Part shown: positions 40,276 through 48,862 of the stretch, one piece after another
How positions within the stretch are numbered: position 1 is the first letter of the stretch
Layout: every line of letters begins with the position of its first letter
NCBI GenBank assembly: GCA_009859145.1
Contig: VRVR01000051.1
Coordinates: 171,155-235,154, forward strand
Direction of reading: 5' to 3'
Length of the DNA: 64,000 bases
Source: Andalucia godoyi
Lineage: Eukaryota; Discoba; Jakobea; Jakobida; Andaluciidae
The notes under the pieces: generated by a model
Told to the model about the DNA's origin: nothing
The model's input: only the letters and a program-made list of their open reading frames with translations
Databases searched by the model: none
Program-made: the position numbers and the translations under genes

Positions 40276-42945
40276 TTACTCGTCGTCAACAGCATCCTGT
40301 TCTTCAACGGCTGCGCCAGCATTGGCATTGGCGTTCTTCTTCTTGTTTCTCTTCTTCTTCTTCTTACCCTCTCCACCAGCGGCATTTCCCTCGGCAATCG
40401 TGGCCGATTCCTCTGCACCACTGGCGACAGGCGCAGACGCTTCAGAAGACGGATGGCTCACCGAGGCACTGTCGGTTTCCGGCTGCGGCTCCGGCTCCGA
40501 CTGCACTGCTGGAAGGGGTTCCGAAGACACATCAGACACGGAAGTAGGAGCAGCAGCAGGAGCGGCAACCTCGGTCGAGGAAGATTCTTGCTGTGGGCTT
40601 TCGACAGCTGCTGCGGCGGGAGCAGTCGCAACCGGGGCAGATTCTTCCTTGGTCTCTTCCTTCGCAGGCTCTGCAGGTGCTACAGCAGCGGCGGCGGCAA
40701 CAGCGGGTGCAGCCTCGGAAGTGGCTGATTCTGGTTTTGCTTCTTCAGCAGGCACAGGGGCAGCTGCTTCGGACTTGGCACTCTCCGCAGGCGCTTCAGC
40801 AGGCACAGGGGCAGAAGAGGTCTCAGCCGCGGCAGGAGCAGCAGCAACAACCGGGGCAGGCGCAGAAGGGGCGGCGGCGGTCGCAGGGACGGCAGCAGGA
40901 GTGGCAGCGGAGGACTCCTTGGAAGATTCTTGCTTCTTCTCCGTCTTCGAGGCCGACGCCTCTTCTGTCTCTGCATACATTTCCTCAATGACCGAACCAT
41001 ACTTCTCATTGACAATGCGCCGCTTCAATTTCATAGTAGGCGTAAGCTCCCCACCATCAATTGTGAAATCAGCCTCGAGAACGCGAAACTTCTGGATCTT
41101 CTGCGCGCTGGAAATCGCTCTTGCATTGGCCTTGTCAATTCCTTTCTGGATAATTCCAATGACAATCGGATCCTTGGCAGCATCCGTGGTGGTGGTCGAC
41201 TTCGATCCTGCAGCAGACAAAATTTCGATGACGGATGCAGACAGATCCTTTGTTGGAACACCGTTCTCATCAGGCTTCGACCTCAGCGTCACCACGGCAG
41301 ACAAGAACTTCCTCCTTTCGCCAATGACCATAATGTTCGAAATAATGGGAGTCTCCTCCTTCACAGTATCTTCGATCAAAACAGGAGGAATGTTCTCTCC
41401 GCCAGAAGTAATGATAAGTTCCTTGGCCCTGCCAGAAATCATAATCAGTCCTCGCTCCTTGTCCTTGTACATGCCAAGGTCTCCCGAGTGAAGATATCCA
41501 TTTTCATCAACAGACTCTGATGTAGCTTGATCGTTCTTCAAATATCCCAGGAATCGGTGGCGCCCCTTGAAGATCAATTCTCCTTGTCCTTGCTCATCTG
41601 GTTTATCGAGAACAAGCTCAGTGCCTGGCATCGCAAATCCGACAGATCCCGTAGCATAGCGGTCTGGCAAGGAGATGGTCTCCGGACCCGAGCACTCAGA
41701 CATGCCGTAGATTTCAAGGATTGGAATGCCCAGCGACAGGAAAAACTCGAGGGTTTCACGACCGATTGGTGCTGCAGACGTTGCACACAAACGGCACTCG
41801 TCGAAACCAAGTTTTGCACGGACCTTGTCAAACACCAAGCGACGTGCAATTCCATAGCCCCAAGGCTTGGACTTTCCCGACTGCTCAGCAAACCCGCCTT
41901 CCAAACCCTTTCCTCGGGCCCATTCCGCGATCTTCTTCTTCATTCCTGTGGTTTGCCGACCCGCAGCTTTCATGGCTTCCATGATCTTTTCCCACACTCG
42001 GGGAACTCCCAAGAAGACAGTCGGCTTGACGGTCTGCAGAGTGTGCGGAAGCGATCCGCGCAATGCATCGGGCTTTGCAAACCAGACAGAATAGCCAACA
42101 GACATTGGTCCGTGAACATCAAGCATTTGCGCTGCAATGTGTGACAGCGGCAGATAGGAGATCATGCGATCCGTCTCGACAACCTTGAGGGACTCGATTG
42201 CAACACGAGCAGTCCAGGTGCAGTTGTCATGCGAAATCATGACTGCCTTTGGGAAAGACATGGTTCCAGAGGTATAAATGAGCGTGCAGCAATGGCCAGT
42301 CTGTTGGTCCTTGATTCGCTCTTCAAGAACTGCATCCTCCACTGCATCGCCAAGTGCCATGAAATCCGTCCAATTGTACACAGGCGGGCGATTCTCCGGA
42401 CGCTGCGTTGCAAAGCCCTCGGCCCAGCAAACGTACGCCTTTACCTTTGTCAATCGATCCGAACCAAACGAAGAAAACTTCTTCAACTGCGATTCATTCT
42501 CAACAAGCACCACGGAGGAATCCGAGTGTTCCGCGACGTAAGCGCATGCCTCGGGATTGTTGGTCGTGTAAATTCCAGCCGCAATTGCACCAGCAAAAAT
42601 CGCGCCATTGTTTGAAAGAAACCACTCGAGCGAGTTGAAACCCAAAATGGAGACCCCGTCGAATCTCTGCACGCCAGCGCCAATTAGTGCTTTTGCGGTC
42701 TTTCGGATCAGTGCTGCATACTCAGACCAAGTGATCTTGCTGTACGTGTCCTGGCCGGGTTTCAAGTAGTACACAGCATCACGAGAGCCGTTCTTCTCTA
42801 CGCACTCGGCAAGAACCTGCATGACGGTCTTCGGAGCATACCCTGCAGCACCTTCCCCGAGGGGAAACTGCATCGGAACGCGCACATCCGTCGTCCAGTG
42901 CGTGTCCTTTCCAGGAAAAACGGTCGCTTCAGTCGAAGAAGACAT
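40276..42945 (-). CDS. ACSBG: Long-chain acyl-CoA synthetase, bubblegum (ACSBG) type, with long C-terminal tail
   Basis: From the ATG at 42945 (MSSSTEATVF) the protein has 889 residues. It activates long-chain fatty acids to acyl-CoA using ATP. Core motifs: IYTSGTMSFPKAVMISHDN (nucleotide loop), SYLPLSHIAAQMLD, FLGVPRVWEKI, CATSAAPIGRETLEFF, IYGMSECSGP, YLHSGDLGM and SGRAKELIITSGGENIPP (fatty-acid/adenylate motif). These match the bubblegum subgroup. The nucleotide loop reads TMSFPKA where TTGxPKG is usual, an odd loss of two glycines. From about residue 665 a tail of some 220 residues is Ala/Pro/Ser/Glu-rich, ending in a Lys/Asn cluster (KKKKKRNKKK) and an acidic end. No PTS1 is seen. Confidence 0.94.
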   Translation of the reverse strand: MSSSTEATVFPGKDTHWTTDVRVPMQFPLGEGAAGYAPKTVMQVLAECVEKNGSRDAVYYLKPGQDTYSKITWSEYAALIRKTAKALIGAGVQRFDGVSILGFNSLEWFLSNNGAIFAGAIAAGIYTTNNPEACAYVAEHSDSSVVLVENESQLKKFSSFGSDRLTKVKAYVCWAEGFATQRPENRPPVYNWTDFMALGDAVEDAVLEERIKDQQTGHCCTLIYTSGTMSFPKAVMISHDNCTWTARVAIESLKVVETDRMISYLPLSHIAAQMLDVHGPMSVGYSVWFAKPDALRGSLPHTLQTVKPTVFLGVPRVWEKIMEAMKAAGRQTTGMKKKIAEWARGKGLEGGFAEQSGKSKPWGYGIARRLVFDKVRAKLGFDECRLCATSAAPIGRETLEFFLSLGIPILEIYGMSECSGPETISLPDRYATGSVGFAMPGTELVLDKPDEQGQGELIFKGRHRFLGYLKNDQATSESVDENGYLHSGDLGMYKDKERGLIMISGRAKELIITSGGENIPPVLIEDTVKEETPIISNIMVIGERRKFLSAVVTLRSKPDENGVPTKDLSASVIEILSAAGSKSTTTTDAAKDPIVIGIIQKGIDKANARAISSAQKIQKFRVLEADFTIDGGELTPTMKLKRRIVNEKYGSVIEEMYAETEEASASKTEKKQESSKESSAATPAAVPATAAAPSAPAPVVAAAPAAAETSSAPVPAEAPAESAKSEAAAPVPAEEAKPESATSEAAPAVAAAAAVAPAEPAKEETKEESAPVATAPAAAAVESPQQESSSTEVAAPAAAPTSVSDVSSEPLPAVQSEPEPQPETDSASVSHPSSEASAPVASGAEESATIAEGNAAGGEGKKKKKRNKKKNANANAGAAVEEQDAVDDE

Positions 42946-43409
42946 TTCACAAAACAATGCTAACGAGCGGAAAGATAGCCGACTTCAGAGCGAAGAAAAA
43001 AACATACAAACAGAAAAAAAAAAAAAAACCAGGAAAGAAAGACTAAGAAACAACAGCAACGAAAACATCAACAAGAAGCAGCAGCAGCAGCAAGGGAAAG
43101 GCAAGCTACGGGCTTCCAAGTCTTTCAAGTGACAAACAGAAACGACAGCCATTGTGGTAGGACTGACATTAGAGGGGAGAGCTCTGACATTTTTTACGCC
43201 TGCGTTCTGACTTTTCTTCTTCTTTCCCAATTTCAGGGGTGTGACTACCGATTACAGCAGGCAGTTTTTTGAGAATACAAACACGCACGCGTCCCCAAAG
43301 CACAGGCCGGCGCATTTTAAATATTAAAATAACAACAACATAAATACCAATAATAATAATAATAATAATAACAGCTGAAAAAAAAGAATTTACAGGAAAA
43401 TGAATTGGT
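42946..43409. other. Upstream region of ACSBG
   Basis: This 464 bp contains A-runs, a CAG run (43078-43091) and an AAT repeat (43347-43371). It holds the ACSBG promoter and the RabGGTase beta 3' end. No gene is supported. Confidence 0.4.
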
Positions 43410-44537
43410 TTAGAACCACAGGCTATACGAGTCGCCGAAAACTCGGTACAGCACAGGCACGGGCATGGCGTATCGGGGATCGATTACCGAAAACAGCTGT
43501 GAAGAGTCGGCAGGACCGCCACTGCTCGACTTTAGTTCATCAAACCACCGTCGAATCTGCGCTCGATCAACGGCCAGGAGCGAGAGCCCGGCGATTCCAA
43601 AAAAAGTATGCCAAACATCTGGATAGTTGCCAGGAGCATCTGCAATTCCGCCGTTCTCCTCGTCCTGACACTTTTGGATGAATCCCCGCAGTCCATCCCG
43701 GTTAATCCAGTCAAGACGGCCAAGAATCTCGAGCGAGGCCAGGACCCACCAGCTATAGCAGACATCCGACGATTTCTCCGGCCTGCCATTCAATCCACCG
43801 TCACACGCGTTCTGCCTCTCGGCCAGCCACCACGACAATGCATCGTCCGTCGGGAACAGTACACAGCGCCCCTCAGACGCCGAATTTTGCACGGATGCGG
43901 TCAACGACTCCGGAGCACAAGGGTCCCGTGGAGAGACCCGGTCTGCAACAGCAAACGCCGCGACAATCGTCCAGATTTGCGCTGCATGGGACTCTGCGCC
44001 AGGAACCGCGCCATACCCCGCATCAAAATTCCTGCAAGAAGAAAGCCACCTCAGAGAAGAATCGACATCAATCGCATCGAGACACTTTAACAATTTGAGC
44101 GACAAGAACGCACAAAGGACAAACCGGCTGTCGACTTCTCCGTACTTGTCGCCAGAAACGGAGCCATCCGGATTCTGTAACTCTCTTATGAACGACACCA
44201 CTTTGGAGCGAACGGCGTCGTCCAGCAACCGATCTGTTCGACCGACCTGCACAAGCAGTTGGATCGCCGACAGTGTGTGCAGTATGTGAGCGTCATGGCC
44301 GATGTTTCCGCCGAACCCGCCGGTTTCGGGGTCATAGCATTTCCAGCAGAATTCCTCAATGGCTGACGGCGAGGGCATCACGGAAAGCTCACTTCCAAGC
44401 AGCATGGAAGCAGTGTATCCCCAGTACACACCAGAGATGCGCAGATGCTCCGTCGCATGGTATTCGAAAGACTCTTTCGCAACCGACGAGTCAAGCGAAG
44501 CAAGGTAGACGTTGTGTTTTTCTCGAAGCAACACCAT
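43410..44537 (-). CDS. RABGGTB: Rab geranylgeranyltransferase (type II) beta subunit
   Basis: The ATG at 44537 (MVLLREKHNVYLASL) gives 375 residues. It is the catalytic beta subunit that attaches geranylgeranyl groups to Rab GTPases with an alpha subunit and REP. Family segments are clear: ISGVYWGYTAS, GGFGGNIGHDAHILHTLSAIQ, NPDGSVSGDKYGEVDSRFVLCAF, NFDAGYGAVPGAESHAAQIW, GGLNGRPEKSSDVCYSWWVLAS, CQDEENGGIADAPGN and HTFFGIAGLSLL. The zinc ligands are Asp258, Cys260 and His310. An insertion of about 30 residues (after VADRVSPRD) precedes the WWLAERQ helix. The longer upstream frame includes a translated CA/TG repeat and is not used. Confidence 0.96.
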   Translation of the reverse strand: MVLLREKHNVYLASLDSSVAKESFEYHATEHLRISGVYWGYTASMLLGSELSVMPSPSAIEEFCWKCYDPETGGFGGNIGHDAHILHTLSAIQLLVQVGRTDRLLDDAVRSKVVSFIRELQNPDGSVSGDKYGEVDSRFVLCAFLSLKLLKCLDAIDVDSSLRWLSSCRNFDAGYGAVPGAESHAAQIWTIVAAFAVADRVSPRDPCAPESLTASVQNSASEGRCVLFPTDDALSWWLAERQNACDGGLNGRPEKSSDVCYSWWVLASLEILGRLDWINRDGLRGFIQKCQDEENGGIADAPGNYPDVWHTFFGIAGLSLLAVDRAQIRRWFDELKSSSGGPADSSQLFSVIDPRYAMPVPVLYRVFGDSYSLWF

Positions 44538-44550
44538 GAATAGGAACACT

Positions 44551-44577
44551 AAACACACACACACACACACACACACA
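44551..44577. repeat. (CA)n microsatellite in RabGGTase beta leader
   Basis: A CA dinucleotide tract lies 13 bp upstream of the minus-strand start at 44537; on the coding strand it is (TG)n. Confidence 0.95.
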
Positions 44578-44775
44578 AATGAATAAATAAAAATAAAAAA
44601 AACAAAAAACAACCGGGAACAGCAACACAACTCGTCAAGGGAGAGAAATGGATCCGAAACCAGGTACAATAACCGCGATGTGAATCGCCCCTTTACAAAG
44701 CACAAAAAGAAAAGAAGACGAGAATGAATATCGCAAACACAGAAGAAGAATTAAAAACGGGAGCAAAAAAGTCAC

Positions 44776-44847
44776 CTCTCCTAACAGGATTCGAACCTGT
44801 GCATTGGGATTCAAAGTCCCACGTCCTAACCACTAGACGATAGGAGA
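44776..44847 (-). tRNA. tRNA-Gln (anticodon TTG)
   Basis: A 72-nt cloverleaf on the minus strand: acceptor TCTCCTA pairs with TAGGAGA, anticodon stem TGGGA/TCCCA with loop CTTTGAA (TTG), and T arm ACAGGTTCGAATCCTGT. There is no intron. It reads CAA. Confidence 0.97.
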
Positions 44848-45253
44848 TTGCTTATTCGGATGGCCACCATGTTTTGTCTAGGAACCTTTCTTTTCCTCCG
44901 CGTCCTCCGACCCCTTTTTGCTGCTGTTTCCGTCCAACTACGACCAGATCACGATGGCACTCGTGAGCGGCCGGGGCGTTCCGAGTCAGGCAGGTCATTG
45001 TTATAAGAGCATTTGTGCTGCTTGCGCATTCCGATGCATGCTTTTAAAACGAAAACGTGAACGCAGAGAAGAGATAGTGTGAAAAATACCAAGAAAAAAA
45101 AAAAAAAAAGAAAAGAAAAAGAAAAACAATTTTAAATGAAAAAAAATTATTAAATAAAACAGCAAAAAAATACCAAACGACGAGAGCGTTGTCTTACGAT
45201 TTGCAAGTCACGATGTCAATACGCAGTTTTTATATACAAGCACAATGCATCAC
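44848..45253. other. Gap between tRNA-Gln and LYR gene
   Basis: The 406 bp include a long A-rich stretch (45092-45175). No gene or structured RNA is recognised. Confidence 0.4.
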
Positions 45254-45598
45254 TCATGGTTTTCGCGGCGGGTCATTTCTAGAAGACTCGATGTTGCTCT
45301 TTAGCTTTTCCCATTGATCATGATAGGCATTCACGGTCTTGTCAAGACAGTCTCGCCCGACAACCAACAGTCTCGCTATGACCTCGGGATCCTTCTCTTG
45401 CTTTGCACTCTCAAATTCCTTTCGTGCAGATTGCTGGAGAATCACGGACCACGGATGCCCAGACTCGGAATTCCAAGAAAACCGTCGCGCCACGCGAAGA
45501 ATGTCGCGATACAGGCACAGAACCTCGCGACGCTGTCGACTGAGACTTGTTTGCACATGCGGAGCCGCTGTGTTCAGCAGCTTTGTGATCGTTTCCAT
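45254..45598 (-). CDS. LYR-motif (Complex1_LYR) mitochondrial assembly factor
   Basis: The ATG at 45598 gives 114 residues, a normal LYRM size; the frame upstream starts only with TTG. The signature LCLYRDILRVARRF contains Leu29-Tyr30-Arg31, followed by a second helix (LQQSARKEFESAKQEKDPEVIARLL) and GRDCLDKTV. LYR proteins bind the acyl carrier protein and help assemble Fe-S clusters or respiratory complexes in mitochondria. The exact paralogue (LYRM1, LYRM9 and so on) cannot be told. Basic residues and few acids before residue 40 are consistent with mitochondrial import. Confidence 0.85.
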   Translation of the reverse strand: METITKLLNTAAPHVQTSLSRQRREVLCLYRDILRVARRFSWNSESGHPWSVILQQSARKEFESAKQEKDPEVIARLLVVGRDCLDKTVNAYHDQWEKLKSNIESSRNDPPRKP

Positions 45599-46221
45599 CT
45601 TTTGCTTTTCTTCTTCTTCCTTGTGTCGGATTGTTTGCACAAAGACAGAGATTTTTTGTGCGCCTGTGGAGTTCAAAGTGGGAGGAAAACGACACGAAGC
45701 AAGAGGAAACCAAAGATCTATCAGGAAGCCCCCCGGATAGCAACAGTCTTAAGAAAAGAAAGACGAAGAGGTGGGGGAAAAAAGGTAAAAAGAAAGTAAA
45801 AAGAAAAAGAGAGAAAGAAAAAGCTGCAGTGGGAACGAGGCCACTGTCAATGAATCGTGTAGATTTGTTTCCAAGAAGGCAACGAGATGGAAAGGACTCC
45901 AAATACCAGTATTACCCTCCAACCCAAAACCTCTCTCTCAAGCATTTGTCTCGCATGCTGCGCCTCTTTTTTTGGGGCATAAAATGACTTTTACAATCAG
46001 CATCAGCGCCCATAATCAATTATATGGAATCGGTTGTCAATATCCGACAGTGTCTCATTGGGCCTCGACCTGCACACCTTCAGCCATGCTATCCGATGAT
46101 ATATATACCACAGCCGTCCAGCAGTCGTTTTGGGTTGGAGGGTCATAATAATAATGATAATGATAATGAAATAATAATAATAATAAACAATTTAGTGTGA
46201 TTCGAAGGTTTGTAGGATCTA
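45599..46221. other. Gap with a 17-bp inverted repeat pair
   Basis: No coding sequence is supported in this 623 bp. It holds the LYR promoter, the TPR gene 3' end and the perfect inverted repeat arms listed separately. Confidence 0.4.
45914..46143. repeat. 230-bp segment bounded by perfect 17-bp inverted repeats
   Basis: ACCCTCCAACCCAAAAC (45914-45930) is the exact reverse complement of 46127-46143. The flanking bases show no obvious target-site duplication. The interior has no open frame of note. A degenerate MITE-like element or a long-range RNA stem are both possible. Confidence 0.5.
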
Positions 46222-47841
46222 TCAAAACTCGACGGGTTTCAAGAATTTGCACGTATCCAGGTGCGGGCATGACTCGCACGAGTAAAGACTCTGGGCTGCT
46301 TCTCTGTCGGAAGCTGCGGCTTCTGGCAGACCCAACATGTCAAAGGCGACTGCGCGTCGCTCATACAGATTTCTGACGGGGCCATTCATTTTTTGGATAG
46401 AGACCATCTCGATGGCTCTGGTCAAGTCATCCATGGCCAGTTGAAACTTCGACTGATCCATGAACAGTTCAGCTCGTTGTTTTCTCCACTCCACCGTCCA
46501 CGGCTCTAATTCAATCGCCGTCGAAACGTCCTGTACGGCGCTGTCAAAATTGTTCATCAAGCGATGCAACAGTGATCGGTTTGCATACGCATCCACAAAC
46601 TGAGGATCCAAGGAAATTGCCCTCTGGTAGTCCTGCAAGGCGTTCGCAAACTCTCCTAATCCGACATACAACACACCTCGATTGTTCAATGCAAGCGGGG
46701 TGCTCATCTCGTCCAATTCAATCGCTCGCGAGTAGTCCGCCACGGCTTCTTCGCTCCTTCTCATGCGCTCAAGAAGTCGAGCGCGGCGAATGAAGAAAAT
46801 AGCCAAAGGCGGGGAAAGTTCCATGGCAGACGAAACCGCCTCAATCGCAACATGAAATTGCCCAAAGTGCTCAAGAATGAGAGACCGGTGGAACAGGAAG
46901 ATCGTGTCTGGATACAACGGATTCGAACCTGCATGGGCGCTCAGATGCTGCTCGATGAGCCTGCAGTCCGCGTCCGCGGCTTTCCATCGCTTCATTTGAA
47001 TGTACAGTGCAATGCGCGTAGCATACAAATGGTATGGGAAGACTCCTTTTTGGCTGATTTCGAGCGCCTTCGAAATGGCTGCCGAAATTGCATCCACCGC
47101 CTTCTTTGTTTCCCCGAGGCCTTGAGATGCCTCTGCAACGCTCTCAAGCAACAGCACGGGAGTTTCGTGTGGATCTACTTCGTCCCATTTTCTTCCTCCC
47201 AGCAGCAACCCGACCGCTTCGGCATGCCTCGACAGCAACAAAAGAGCAATGGTTCGGAGATACGACACACCGAAGATGACTTGCGGTCCTGGCGCAAACG
47301 CCGCAGAGGGAGAAATGGCGTGGGTGGATGACGATGAGTTCATGTGTGTTGTTGTAGAAGCCGGAGAACTCCACGTCGCATCAGAAGGGAGAAGTCCTGC
47401 GGGCGACGCGGAGCAGGAAGATGCATTTGGAAGTGGAGCGCAGGAAGCCGGATACCCCAAAGTAGACGGAAGAGGAGGGGGATGTGCGTACTGTGGTCTG
47501 TAAACAAGTTCCGGGGAAACCACGAAATGCTGCAAAAACGAGACGTCGTCCTCTGTTGGCTTGCGACCCAACGAGGAAGCTCGGACGAGAATAAGAACGA
47601 CTCTTGCGGAGTTCACAGCAGAAGCAGACCGAAGCCCAGCAGAAGAAACACCCGCGTCTGCGACTGAGGAGTTTAAAATCATGTCCTCAAGAGCCTTGAC
47701 GACTTCCCGAACTGGCACCTGCCAAGCATAGTACTTGCATAGAATCGAAAATGCTGCATAGTCCATGGACGACAGCAGACTGGAGGCCGTCGCAAAATCC
47801 CCTGCGAGAAACGACTGAAACGCACGCGATTGTTCCAACAT
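46222..47841 (-). CDS. Tetratricopeptide-repeat protein (539 aa)
   Basis: The ATG at 47841 (MLEQSRAFQSFLAGDF) starts 539 residues. The C-terminal half holds consecutive TPR units: PLAIFFIRRARLLERMRRSEEAV with DYSRAIELD; ALNNRGVLYVGLGEFANALQDYQRAISLDP; DAYANRSLLHRLMNNFDSAVQDVSTAIELEP; then QRAELFMDQSKFQLAMDDLTRAIE. An N-terminal helical part and a Ser/Pro/Ala-rich linker (about 125-190) precede them. The very end has a Cys cluster CESCPHLDTC, which could bind metal. It is a protein-protein interaction scaffold of unknown pathway. No targeting signal is seen. Confidence 0.85.
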   Translation of the reverse strand: MLEQSRAFQSFLAGDFATASSLLSSMDYAAFSILCKYYAWQVPVREVVKALEDMILNSSVADAGVSSAGLRSASAVNSARVVLILVRASSLGRKPTEDDVSFLQHFVVSPELVYRPQYAHPPPLPSTLGYPASCAPLPNASSCSASPAGLLPSDATWSSPASTTTHMNSSSSTHAISPSAAFAPGPQVIFGVSYLRTIALLLLSRHAEAVGLLLGGRKWDEVDPHETPVLLLESVAEASQGLGETKKAVDAISAAISKALEISQKGVFPYHLYATRIALYIQMKRWKAADADCRLIEQHLSAHAGSNPLYPDTIFLFHRSLILEHFGQFHVAIEAVSSAMELSPPLAIFFIRRARLLERMRRSEEAVADYSRAIELDEMSTPLALNNRGVLYVGLGEFANALQDYQRAISLDPQFVDAYANRSLLHRLMNNFDSAVQDVSTAIELEPWTVEWRKQRAELFMDQSKFQLAMDDLTRAIEMVSIQKMNGPVRNLYERRAVAFDMLGLPEAAASDREAAQSLYSCESCPHLDTCKFLKPVEF

Positions 47842-48862
47842 GATGGCGTCGTGAACGCTCCGACAGAAATCAAAAAAAAAATAATTATTCAAAAAGGAAA
47901 AACTAAAAGCCAAAGGAAAGAAAACAACAACAACGCGAGATGAAGAGGATGTGAAGAAATCGCTCAATCACGTTTTCCCAAACCGATCGCAAACAGGAAT
48001 GCAAAAAACAAAAGGAAAAGAAAAACAACGGGAGATGCCCGCGTACAAAGATTCAGCGCGAGCGGATGCAAACACCGTCTAGAAGCCTCCGCAAAAAATC
48101 AAAAACAAAAACAAAAACAGACGCTAACGAAAAACAAACAGCAAAAGAAAAAGAAGAGAGCGCAAATTGACACACCTGAACGAAAAGCAGAGAAATCTGA
48201 GCGAGTGAAGAAGAGGGGAGAGGCGGAACACGAGGCAGGAAAGCAAAAAACGACATCAAAGGGAAGAGAGAAATCGATGGGGGCTGTTGAGGGGGGTGGT
48301 CGGGGAAATTTTTTCTTTTTGTGATTGGGCAGAAGTACGTGAGAGCAGACGCGACAGTAGCTGTGGAAACAGTGAAACCTCCGATGAGCGGCAGATGCGT
48401 GGAGGTTGACGGGACCCGACTTGGGGGGTGCGACTGTAATGTTGGCTAAACTTAGACGGCGGTTTCGGATTTGCTTGGGTCGTCACGTGTGGTTGGTCGT
48501 ACGGCAGCTTCCAGTTGCTCCGATTGCAGAATTTGCAGGTGATCAAAACATCAGGCCCCCGAGTTGCGTGGTTGTGACTGGCTGAAAGGGGGTGTGCCCC
48601 GGTGTCCAGTCCCTGAAGCTCTGCTCATGCGCAAGTCCAAAGATGGAAAGCAGAGAGACAAATCAGGGAGCACAGGCAGTCGAACTGTTTTCTCGCACGT
48701 TGTCGCTTGCTTCTCCCCGGGCGCACGAAATCCACGACGTGTGTGTTGTTTTTGTCTTGTTGCAAATGCGCCTGACCACGCCGGGGACCCATCGCAAGTT
48801 GGAAGGTAGAGGATGGGGGAACACTGGGCTCGTTTTTTTGTTCATTTATTCATGCATTTTCC
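47842..48862. other. Long gap (1.0 kb) between TPR and F-box genes
   Basis: The side near the TPR start is A-rich with AAAAAC repeats. The middle (48300-48860) is GC-richer and has short frames on both strands (for example 48256-48546 minus, containing CKFC near its start), but none is long or recognisable. It could hide a small spliced gene or an RNA gene; I cannot support either. Confidence 0.35.

Noticed and set aside
40322-41491. 389-codon plus-strand frame opposite the acyl-CoA synthetase tail
   Set aside because: Ala/Gly/Ser-rich only because it mirrors the low-complexity tail; the minus-strand enzyme is certain.
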